In this document: positions 8,792 to 15,817 of the stretch, piece after piece
How the letters are laid out: each line of letters starts with the position of its first letter
Numbering within the stretch: the first letter of the stretch is position 1
Source of the DNA: Sulfurovum lithotrophicum
GTDB lineage: Bacteria > Campylobacterota > Campylobacteria > Campylobacterales > Sulfurovaceae
Reading direction: 5' to 3'
DNA: 64,000 bases
Assembly: GCF_000987835.1 (NCBI RefSeq)
Contig: NZ_CP011308.1
Coordinates: 2,153,892-2,217,891, forward strand
The notes under the pieces: model-generated
The model's database searches: none
What the model was told of the DNA's origin: nothing
The model's input: only the letters and a program-made list of their open reading frames with translations
Made by a program: the position numbers and the translations under genes

Positions 8792-9481
8792 TTAAATAGA
8801 CTGTATTTTCACACTTAAACCAGTAGCTTTTTTAATAGACTTTTCCATCTTCTGATATGCTGTTTCAATGTCCTTGAAAAGTAACTTTTTGAAGTAGCTA
8901 CCCTTAAAGACAAACTCCAGTCTATAAAGTGGATAATCTAATCCTGCCTGTACTTGCTTATTGTAGATTTTAATATCCATCTTCTGATTGACCTTTTTCT
9001 CTTTGGGTGTTTTGTAGTAAGTTGTGTTAAGCTCATGGTCTACACCATCATATGTTCTTGGTCTGTACTTTTTTATCGTGTCCATAACTCTCTTGGGTAT
9101 CTTGCCCTCATAATCAATGGCTATGTCTATCCTCGTAACTCTTACGTTCAATAATTGACTCTTCAACTCCTGCAAGTGCTGCATAAGATGCTCTGATCTC
9201 TCATTGTAGCCGTGAAATCCTGCAAACTCCACCGTTTGACTCTTGGGGGTGACTGCAAAGGTTTTCAGAGGAAGAGTCAAGCCTAAGTGTGTATGTATGA
9301 TCTTGGCTTCAATGATACTTCGTTTCAAAGATTTACCAAAGGCACTACTCCACACTTTAGGCTTAAATACACTTTTACTCTTGACTGTTTCTATGCTATA
9401 ATCTTCATGATGTATAAAGAGTGCTTCCATAGCTTCACTTGATAGGTTTAGAGAGTCAATGTTGGCTCTCTTGTACCTCAT
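8792..9481 (-). CDS. putative replication initiation protein (Rep_trans-like)
   Basis: 229 residues. The segment RVTRIDIAIDYEG near residue 114 and KIYNKQVQAGLDYPLYRLEFVFKG near residue 173 match the arrangement (R-x-D-x-x-x-D, then Y-x-K ... R-x-E) of the Rep_trans replication initiation factors found in small plasmids and in filamentous phage modules such as CTX RstA. The match is by eye, so the call is tentative. If correct, the element can replicate as a circle after excision. It sits between the small HTH genes and the DNA-binding ORF pair. Confidence 0.5.
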   Translation of the reverse strand: MRYKRANIDSLNLSSEAMEALFIHHEDYSIETVKSKSVFKPKVWSSAFGKSLKRSIIEAKIIHTHLGLTLPLKTFAVTPKSQTVEFAGFHGYNERSEHLMQHLQELKSQLLNVRVTRIDIAIDYEGKIPKRVMDTIKKYRPRTYDGVDHELNTTYYKTPKEKKVNQKMDIKIYNKQVQAGLDYPLYRLEFVFKGSYFKKLLFKDIETAYQKMEKSIKKATGLSVKIQSI

Positions 9482-9482
9482 C

Positions 9483-9731
9483 TTATTTGGACTTCACACC
9501 CATATTATCAAGGTATTTTTTTGCCCGTTCCCGTTGATGATCTGCGATAAATCTAAGCTTTACTTTCGCTTTGCCTTTCCTGCCCCATTCACTTGTAATC
9601 AAATCTTGATATTCAAGCTCCACAAAGTATTGGTTTGCATTTGAAACGTGGCTAAAGTCTGTAGCTGTGAGTTTCAGCCCCGTATCATATAACTTTTTTA
9701 AGAGGTTGTATTTGTGTGAAGATGCATTCAT
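9483..9731 (-). CDS. hypothetical protein, possible winged-helix DNA-binding protein
   Basis: 82 residues, one base upstream of the Rep-like gene and overlapping the excisionase-like gene by 4 bases. The first 55 residues (YNLLKKLYDTGLKLTATDFSHVSNANQYFVELEYQDLI) have the look of a winged-helix domain for reading N-terminal HTH plus wing, ending in a basic tail (GRKGKAKVKLRF). No family assigned. Confidence 0.55.
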   Translation of the reverse strand: MNASSHKYNLLKKLYDTGLKLTATDFSHVSNANQYFVELEYQDLITSEWGRKGKAKVKLRFIADHQRERAKKYLDNMGVKSK

Positions 9732-9919
9732 GATGCCACCTCAACTTTATGCTCATTCAGCCATTGGTGAATATCATCACGGTTGTACCTGATATACTTT
9801 GCTCCTATTTTAGAAAATGGAATTTTTTTAAGCATCCGATACTTCGCTTGGCTACTTTTACTTATCTTAAATTCTGCCTGTAATTCTGTTGGCGTTAGCC
9901 ATAATTTTGATGTTTCCAT
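9728..9919 (-). CDS. excisionase/AlpA-like helix-turn-helix protein
   Basis: 63 residues from the ATG at 9919, preferred because AAGG is 8 bases upstream; the frame is open to 9982. The sequence WLTPTELQAEFKISKSSQAK ... IPFSKIGAKYIRYNRDDIHQWL is the MerR-like excisionase fold (HTH_17): a helix-turn-helix, a K-x-x-R/Y wing, then 'R-x-D-I-x-x-W-L'. Such proteins direct excision by tyrosine integrases or regulate early genes. Overlaps the next gene by 4 bases. Confidence 0.75.
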   Translation of the reverse strand: METSKLWLTPTELQAEFKISKSSQAKYRMLKKIPFSKIGAKYIRYNRDDIHQWLNEHKVEVAS

Positions 9920-10109
9920 TATTGTTACCTTATTGGTAAGATAACCTCGAGGCACTATCTTGTTAGAGATAGCTAGAAACATCTCTATAAGGATTGATCT
10001 TCTTCCTTAATGCTTCCTATTAGTATTCTACAATAGATTAATACGTGTAAATTCCATCTATAAAATAGGTTAAAAGTAGGGTGTAGAATAATGAAGAAAG
10101 TTAAAAAAA

Positions 10110-10491
10110 TTAGGATTTTTTATAGTATGCTTTTTCAACTGCTTTAACGCTTATGTTTAACTCTTTTGATATTTGCCTAAAGACTTCTATTTTTGTTTTA
10201 TTTATTGAATAATACTCTTTGAATAATTTTAATATTTTAGTTTGTGGTGTATAGGCTCTTTTATTTTGGGCATGTTTTTTTATATTATTTTTTTTACCTT
10301 TACAACTCTTTGAAATAGAGTTTTTTTTAGTATCTGCTGGATCTATTGAAGAAATTGGATTTAATACAAACCTTGTACAATCATCCAACGTACAATATTC
10401 TTCAATAATAGTCTGTATATCATTTTCTGATAATATGATTTCTCTATCTTCTAAAAATATTTGATATTTTGTACCCCCCTAAATAAATCAT
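10110..10491 (-). pseudogene. frameshifted or poly-G-switched small HTH-like gene
   Basis: An ATG at 10491 overlaps the integrase stop (ATGA) and runs into a run of six G (plus-strand C 10474-10479), after which that frame stops within 9 codons. The other frame is open from the G-run to 10110 and reads KYQIFLEDREIILSENDI, then EEYCTLDDCTRFVLNP and a Lys-rich C-terminus with an HTH-like end (KIEVFRQISKELNISVKAVE). With five G the ATG frame joins it to give about 127 residues. Alternatively a TTG at 10388 starts a 92-residue protein. Frameshift, slippage switch or sequencing error cannot be distinguished here. Confidence 0.55.
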
Positions 10492-11708
10492 TCTATGATC
10501 TCCTCCTCTATAATTTCATCAACCTTAATAAGCCCAATTTGGCTACTTTTATGATGATTGATGCTGAGGTACTTGTTTATCGTGTTCGGGTCTTTATGCC
10601 CCAGTATGCCACTTAGGGTAATGGCTTCTATGCCTTGCTCTGCAAGTGCAGATACTAAGATATTTCTCATGTAGTGCATAGAGAGAGTATCAAGCTCCAG
10701 AAATTTTTTGAGCTGTCGCATCTGCCTATCAATGTTTACAATCTTTTTACCCGTTACTGGACTCTTGAATACTAAGCCTTTTCTATCATCTTTAATGGCT
10801 TGTAATGGCTCTATGAGGTAGGGCGGTAACTGATACTTTTGTTGATCGTCTGTTTTGGTATCTTCTATCCAGTAGTAGTTATGTGTAAAGTCTATGTTCT
10901 CCCATTTAAGAGAGAGTATCTCTCCCTTACGCCTACCAGTGAAGCCAAAGAGAAATAAAGCCCTGTAGTAGGGGTTATCATGATAATAGGCGTTAATCCC
11001 TGCATACACCTTTTTAAAGAGGTCTGTAGCGTTGGTGACTATCTTCTTTTGGCTTGGAACTTTTACCGTTATACCTAAAGAGGGATTATCGCTTAAATAC
11101 TTGTTTGTGACTGCAAATTTAAAAAGAGGATTAATTACTTCCATAACACTCTTTCGAGTTCGTGGGCTTAGTCCTTGTTTGGCTAATTCATTGAGAATGG
11201 CTTGTATGTCCATTTCTCTTATTTTCTCGATTTTCTTTTTTCCTATTTTCTTTTTATCAAATATTCTTTGTCTTTTTTGTTCTTCTTCTGTAGGCTTTCT
11301 TGTAATTTTCTTTGGCGTACTATCATCATTTTTGGACGCTCCAATATAATGATCGTAAATGTATTTCTTTTTGTGTGTCCATTGCTTGGAAGTGTCCAGA
11401 GTTTCAAAGTAGAGATCAAAGAGTTTGTCTAAAGTAACTTTGTCGGTTGAGGTGTAACCTGCTTCTAAATCTTCCTTGTAAGCATTAAGTAGCTTTCCTG
11501 CATCTTTGGGGCTTAGTATGACTGTACCATTCTTCTTAGAATAGCCTAATATCTTAGTATAAATCTTCTCATCTATCCTAAATCTTGCAAGATATTTACG
11601 CCCTTTTTTTGGGTCTGTTTTGATGCTCTCATACAGATTTGGTACTTCTATTACTTTTCCACCTGCTTTATAGGTACTTTTTCTAAACTCACTAAGTTTA
11701 ATAGCCAT
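10488..11708 (-). CDS. tyrosine recombinase/integrase of the tRNA-Leu element
   Basis: 406 residues. Catalytic residues of the tyrosine recombinase fold: Arg in GFTGRRKGEIL (259/260), H345-x-x-R348 in MHYMRN, His371 in LGHKD and Tyr380 in NKYLSI. The N-terminal 100 residues form an arm-binding-type domain and residues 90-210 the SAM-like core-binding domain. It catalyses integration into and excision from the tRNA-Leu 3' end. It is the gene nearest attR and is transcribed inward; the small frameshifted gene overlaps its stop. Confidence 0.93.
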   Translation of the reverse strand: MAIKLSEFRKSTYKAGGKVIEVPNLYESIKTDPKKGRKYLARFRIDEKIYTKILGYSKKNGTVILSPKDAGKLLNAYKEDLEAGYTSTDKVTLDKLFDLYFETLDTSKQWTHKKKYIYDHYIGASKNDDSTPKKITRKPTEEEQKRQRIFDKKKIGKKKIEKIREMDIQAILNELAKQGLSPRTRKSVMEVINPLFKFAVTNKYLSDNPSLGITVKVPSQKKIVTNATDLFKKVYAGINAYYHDNPYYRALFLFGFTGRRKGEILSLKWENIDFTHNYYWIEDTKTDDQQKYQLPPYLIEPLQAIKDDRKGLVFKSPVTGKKIVNIDRQMRQLKKFLELDTLSMHYMRNILVSALAEQGIEAITLSGILGHKDPNTINKYLSINHHKSSQIGLIKVDEIIEEEIIE

Positions 11709-11866
11709 AAGTACACCGCCCTTTATAGATAATTCAATGGGTTACACTGTGGGTAACACAAGTCATTGGAATTATTATACATTAAAAGGAATTAACAAAA
11801 ACAATAAATACCGTATACAAGGGGTTTTTGGCATTATAAGAATTAAAAAATATAATAGGATAATAA

Positions 11867-11898
11867 GTTCGAGTCCTCTCATCCGCACCATCTACAAA
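11867..11898 (+). repeat. attR of the tRNA-Leu mini-element
   Basis: Second copy of the 32-base repeat; it contains the displaced 24-base 3' end of tRNA-Leu including CCA. The 298 bases from 11709 to 12006 otherwise hold only AT-rich sequence and the promoter region of the next gene. Confidence 0.9.
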
Positions 11899-12006
11899 AA
11901 TCTAAAAAACACATTTAACCAGAATCTTCTAAAACCTTTTCAGCCTACCTAATTTCTAAAAATCATTGTATAATAATATCATAGAGATCATCAATAGGAT
12001 AATAGA

Positions 12007-12420
12007 ATGGATAAGAGTTTTTTAGTATTTCTTGCAATTGGGTTGGCCTTTCTTTACTTTATCACCCACTTTGTCGGGGGTATTCAGGAAGAGGATGAGC
12101 GTTTTAGGAACAATACCTATGAGCAGGAACACAAATATGATACCTATAAAGGCATGGACAGCGTGGGACGTGCCGTACTTAATGTGGAAGGAGTGGATAC
12201 CGCTACACAGATTGGTGCCTGGAACGAAGGCTCACTGAAAGAGGAGTTCCTTGATCTTTACCCGGATTTCTCACTGATGAAAGATTTCATCAAGAATCGT
12301 GTCCATGGTGAACCCATTAAAAGTAGACTCCTGAAACATGTGGATGATGTCGAGACCAAATTCTTTGCAGGGGAACTAACCACTGAGCAGGCTAAAGCTG
12401 CTCTTGCATCATTCAAATAA
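12007..12420 (+). CDS. hypothetical membrane-anchored protein
   Basis: 137 residues, with one N-terminal hydrophobic segment (SFLVFLAIGLAFLYFITHFV, 4-23) and a soluble acidic remainder that is probably cytoplasmic or periplasmic. The middle reads DSVGRAVLNVEGVDTATQIGAWN. No family is recognised, but the ribosome site (AGGATAATAG) and coding quality support a real gene. It faces rarA convergently. Confidence 0.7.
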   Translation: MDKSFLVFLAIGLAFLYFITHFVGGIQEEDERFRNNTYEQEHKYDTYKGMDSVGRAVLNVEGVDTATQIGAWNEGSLKEEFLDLYPDFSLMKDFIKNRVHGEPIKSRLLKHVDDVETKFFAGELTTEQAKAALASFK

Positions 12421-12447
12421 TCTTTTTTATCTAAAACAAGAAGGGCA

Positions 12448-13629
12448 TCAGCCCTTGACAATCTTCTCATGCCATTCAAAAAGTGTCTTTTCAAACCCGA
12501 TCTGTTCTGTTTCATAGAAATACATCGGGACAGACAGGTACTTCTGCGCAACCCACCCCCCGAAATTATGCGGATAGAGATAACTTTTTGCATGGGTCTT
12601 GATGTGATCCGGAATAGGGTGTATCTCCCCATTCTTTATAACTTTCTGCGCATTGTTGATGGCTTTATAGGCACTGTTCGACTTGGGCGAGGAGGCCAGG
12701 TAGATCACCAGTTGTGATAGCGAGATACGCGCTTCAGGATATCCAATGTGTTTCACGATATTCAAGGTGGATGAGGCGAGATTCAGGGCAGGGGGGTTGG
12801 CATTGCCTATATCTTCACTTGCCAGTATTGCCAGCCGTCTGGCAATGAACTCTGCGGGCTCCCCTCCCTCTATCAGGCGAGCAAGGTAATAGAGTGCCGC
12901 ATCGATATCGGAGCCTCTAATACTTTTGATCATGGCCGAAGTGAGTTCATAATGACTTTCACTCTCACTGCTTCCTGCCTGCATGGCGTGGGGGCGTATT
13001 TGTTTGAGTGTTTCCAATGTAACGGGGGTGGCAACCATTTGTGCACTTTCAAGCAGATTCAGCATCGCTCTGACATCCCCGCCACTTGAAAAGACCAGGT
13101 ATTCCACAGCATCTTCTTCTACATCCATTGCTTGAAGTGCTATGATCTTGGCCAAGTAATCCTGCATCTCTTTCTGCTTCAGGGCTTCAAGTTCGAAAAG
13201 ATGTGAACGGGAACGCATAGCCGCCGTCAGGGAATAGTAGGGATTCTCCGTAGAAGCACCGATAACCAGGGCAGCATTATTCTCCATGAAAGGAAGCAAT
13301 ACCTCCTGCTGATTCTTGCTCAAACGGTGCACCTCATCGATGAAGATAAGAGGTTTCTGCAGAGCATTGGCATACTCTTTGAATATCTTGCGCAAATCAT
13401 CAATCTTGAGGGTGGTGGCATTCATTTCGTAAAAAGGTCTACCAAGCTGTGTCGCGATGATACGTGCGAGGGTAGTCTTCCCACAGCCTGGAGGGCCATA
13501 GAGAAAAATATGGGGCAGGGCATTTGATTCTATCAGTTTTCTCAATGGTGCATTTTCACCAAGAAGATGTTTTTGCCCTATCAGTTCATCAAGTGTTTTG
13601 GGACGATATTTGAGCGCAAGATTGACCAT
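12448..13629 (-). CDS. rarA: replication-associated recombination protein A (MgsA/RarA AAA+ ATPase)
   Basis: 393 residues. Walker A GPPGCGKT (45-52), Walker B FIDEVHR (97-102) and sensor-1-type STENPYYS, followed by the helical tetramerisation domain with the RGSDIDAALYYLARLIEGGEPAEFIARRL segment typical of RarA. The protein acts at stalled replication forks with SSB. It is the last gene of the ksgA-rnj-kdsD-rluB-rarA direction; its ATG follows the rluB stop by only 3 bases, so translation is probably coupled. Confidence 0.93.
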   Translation of the reverse strand: MVNLALKYRPKTLDELIGQKHLLGENAPLRKLIESNALPHIFLYGPPGCGKTTLARIIATQLGRPFYEMNATTLKIDDLRKIFKEYANALQKPLIFIDEVHRLSKNQQEVLLPFMENNAALVIGASTENPYYSLTAAMRSRSHLFELEALKQKEMQDYLAKIIALQAMDVEEDAVEYLVFSSGGDVRAMLNLLESAQMVATPVTLETLKQIRPHAMQAGSSESESHYELTSAMIKSIRGSDIDAALYYLARLIEGGEPAEFIARRLAILASEDIGNANPPALNLASSTLNIVKHIGYPEARISLSQLVIYLASSPKSNSAYKAINNAQKVIKNGEIHPIPDHIKTHAKSYLYPHNFGGWVAQKYLSVPMYFYETEQIGFEKTLFEWHEKIVKG

Positions 13630-13632
13630 GGT

Positions 13633-14478
13633 TTAGTCTTTTTTGGCAGACTTTTTGTCTTTTTTGTTGGCTTCTTCCTGCTTGAGGGCATTGGCTCGGT
13701 TTTTCACTTCGGTTTTCTTTTCCGCCTTGAGCTGCTTCATGAACTTGTGCAGGTCATCGTACTCCTTACGTGAAAAGAATCGTGTTTTGTTCGTAGGAAG
13801 GTTGTTGAGCTCTATCCCGCCGTATGCTACGCGCTTTAAGTCAAGGACTTTGGCATCAAAGTGTCCGAAGAATCGTCTCAGTTCCCGGTTTTTTCCTTCC
13901 GTAATTGTTACACGGAGCTTGGTATAGCTCTTTCCTTCGGAGCGGATCTCGAAGTGCGCAAAGGGGGCGAATTCCATACCGTATATTTTACTTTTTTCAT
14001 GGCCTCCGGCTCTTGCATCGTCCAGGACCAGCCCCTCGTTCATCGCCGCAACCATCTCCTGTGTGACAGGTTTATCGATCTTGAGGTTGTAGGTACGCTC
14101 CAGATCGCTATCCATAAGCGCCGTAACAACTTCTACAGAGTCCGTGAGGATCAAAAGTCCTTCTGAGGCATAGTCCAGCCTTCCTACAGGCACAAAATGC
14201 CTGAATTTGCCCGGAAGCTTGTGGTAGATGGTTGCACGTCCCCGGTCATCCTTTTTAGTCACCAGCACCCCTTTGGGTTTGTTATAGACAATGACGGTTA
14301 TCTCGTTGCTTGGCTTGACCGGTCTGCCTTTGACATAGATATGGTCACCCTCCTGCACATCATAGGCAAAATCCCGAAGTACTTTTTTATTCAGCGTGAC
14401 TTCTCCCTCTTCGATCAGCCTGTCGGCCTCACGTCGTGAGTATTTTGTGTGGTGTGCGATGTATTTATTCAGTCTCAT
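13633..14478 (-). CDS. 23S rRNA pseudouridine synthase of the RluB/RsuA family
   Basis: 281 residues: S4 RNA-binding domain (about 1-60, MRLNKYIAHHTKYSRREADR), then the RsuA-type catalytic domain with Asp102 in GRLDYASEGLLILT. The C-terminal 35 residues are a Lys/Asn/Glu-rich tail ending KKDKKSAKKD. The enzyme isomerises a specific uridine in rRNA; RluB (23S U2605) is the most likely, with RluE/RluF/RsuA as alternatives. Start ATG at 14478 after AGGAACACAT. Lies between kdsD and rarA in the operon. Confidence 0.88.
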   Translation of the reverse strand: MRLNKYIAHHTKYSRREADRLIEEGEVTLNKKVLRDFAYDVQEGDHIYVKGRPVKPSNEITVIVYNKPKGVLVTKKDDRGRATIYHKLPGKFRHFVPVGRLDYASEGLLILTDSVEVVTALMDSDLERTYNLKIDKPVTQEMVAAMNEGLVLDDARAGGHEKSKIYGMEFAPFAHFEIRSEGKSYTKLRVTITEGKNRELRRFFGHFDAKVLDLKRVAYGGIELNNLPTNKTRFFSRKEYDDLHKFMKQLKAEKKTEVKNRANALKQEEANKKDKKSAKKD

Positions 14479-14495
14479 ATGTGTTCCTGTCTTGT

Positions 14496-15464
14496 TTATC
14501 TGCTTTTGATCCCCGCATTGACAAGGTCATGGATATGCAGTACTCCGATGATCTTTCCGGCTTCATCCGTGATCGGCAGAAGCTGTATACGTTCATTCTC
14601 TATAATTTCCAATGCTTCACTCGCAAGCAGCTCGGTATTGCTGTAACTCTTGGGGTGTTGCGTTGCATAGTCAACAACAGGCTGCTCCATACTGAAATCC
14701 TCACGCATCAAGGCACGCCTGAGATCACCATCACTTAGCAAAGCGGTGAAAGCATCATTTTCATCTACAACGAGTACGGTACCGAGCTTCCCTTCGCTCA
14801 TAGCCACTACGGCCTCTTTGAGTGGTGTATTCTCTTTGATCACAGGAAGGTTTTCCGTACGCATCAGGTCTTTGATCTTGACAAACAACCTTTTACCCAG
14901 GGAACCTCCCGGATGGAATGAGGCAAAATCCTCTTTTCTGAATCCTCTTTTGTGCATCAGTGCGACCGCAAGAGCATCTCCGAGAGCCATAGTAAGCGTT
15001 GTTGAAGTTGTCGGGGCTACATTGAGCGGACAGGCCTCCTTCTCCACAGAGATATCGATCCAGACATCCGCATAACGTGCCAGTGTCGAATCGGCATTGC
15101 CTGTCAGGCCGATCAGTTGTATCTCAAAGCGTTTGATATGTGGCAGTATCTTGGTCAATTCTTCACTTTCTCCGCTGCTGCTGATCGCAAGCAGTGTGTC
15201 ATCCTTTCCAATCATCCCCAGATCACCGTGCAAGGCTTCAGTAGGATGCAAAAAGAAACTCGAAGTACCCGTAGAGGCAAAGGTGGCTGCCATTTTGGCA
15301 CCGACAAGACCGGATTTCCCTACCCCCGTAACGATCAGCTTGCCTTTGGTGGAAAAGATCGTCTCTATCACATCCAAAAAATTCTGGTCAAGACGCTCTG
15401 TCATGGTCAGCAGGGCTTCTGCTTCCGTCTGAAATGTTTCCTGTGCGATTTGAATAAGATCCAT
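14496..15464 (-). CDS. kdsD: arabinose-5-phosphate isomerase (KpsF/GutQ family)
   Basis: 322 residues: SIS sugar-isomerase domain (about 30-170, TGVGKSGLVGAKMAATFASTGTSSFFLHP and SSSGESEEL) followed by two CBS domains (about 200-322). The enzyme interconverts ribulose-5-phosphate and arabinose-5-phosphate, the first step to KDO for lipopolysaccharide or capsule. KdsD is preferred over KpsF since no capsule genes are adjacent. The upstream gap to rnj holds a MITE-like insertion. Confidence 0.9.
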   Translation of the reverse strand: MDLIQIAQETFQTEAEALLTMTERLDQNFLDVIETIFSTKGKLIVTGVGKSGLVGAKMAATFASTGTSSFFLHPTEALHGDLGMIGKDDTLLAISSSGESEELTKILPHIKRFEIQLIGLTGNADSTLARYADVWIDISVEKEACPLNVAPTTSTTLTMALGDALAVALMHKRGFRKEDFASFHPGGSLGKRLFVKIKDLMRTENLPVIKENTPLKEAVVAMSEGKLGTVLVVDENDAFTALLSDGDLRRALMREDFSMEQPVVDYATQHPKSYSNTELLASEALEIIENERIQLLPITDEAGKIIGVLHIHDLVNAGIKSR

Positions 15465-15509
15465 GCTTCTGCTTTAAAATTAAGATATGTATTTGTGATT
15501 ATAACATAG

Positions 15510-15775
15510 GGGCACATCTAATAACCCTAGATGCTCATAATGGATTTTGCAAATGTAAGATTTTGCAAGAGGCTTTCAAGTCCTAGCCAAAGCTAAGACG
15601 AAGTAAGCATCTTGTGAAAGATTGCGTTTGCAAAGTCCACCCTCTGGGCATTTCCAGCTTTCGCCTATACGTTGTTACTCTTTCTTGACTTAGCTACGGC
15701 TAGGCCTGCAAAAGAGTGCCTAGTCTAGACAAAAGCTGGTAATGTTATGAACATCTGGGGTTATTAGAGGTGCCC
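15510..15775. mobile_element. MITE-like element with terminal inverted repeats and 4-bp target duplication
   Basis: The ends are imperfect inverted repeats: left GGGCACATCTAATAACCC, right (minus strand) GGGCACCTCTAATAACCC, and the similarity continues inward in patches (ctagcc/gctaag motifs) so the whole 266 bases can fold back. ATAG flanks both sides (15506-15509 and 15776-15779). No reading frame is inside. It fills most of the 353-base gap 15465-15817 within the rnj-kdsD operon. Confidence 0.75.
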
Positions 15776-15817
15776 ATAGATGTAAGCCGGGGCACCCCTT
15801 ACCCCGACAAATGAGGA

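Larger units (their letters stand above)
7843..11898. mobile_element. 4.06-kb integrated mini-element in tRNA-Leu
   Basis: The segment between the 32-bp att repeats carries seven minus-strand genes: two small proteins, a Rep-like protein, two small DNA-binding-type proteins (one excisionase-like), a frameshifted gene and a tyrosine integrase. It has no capsid, secretion or conjugation gene. It is AT-richer than the flanks by eye. The combination of Rep-like, Xis-like and Int genes fits a small integrative element or a phage satellite that borrows the particle of a helper; that role is inference. Confidence 0.85.

Noticed and set aside
11733..11952. Small plus-strand frame across attR
   Set aside because: Runs through the att repeat and AT-rich non-coding sequence; no site and no coding character.
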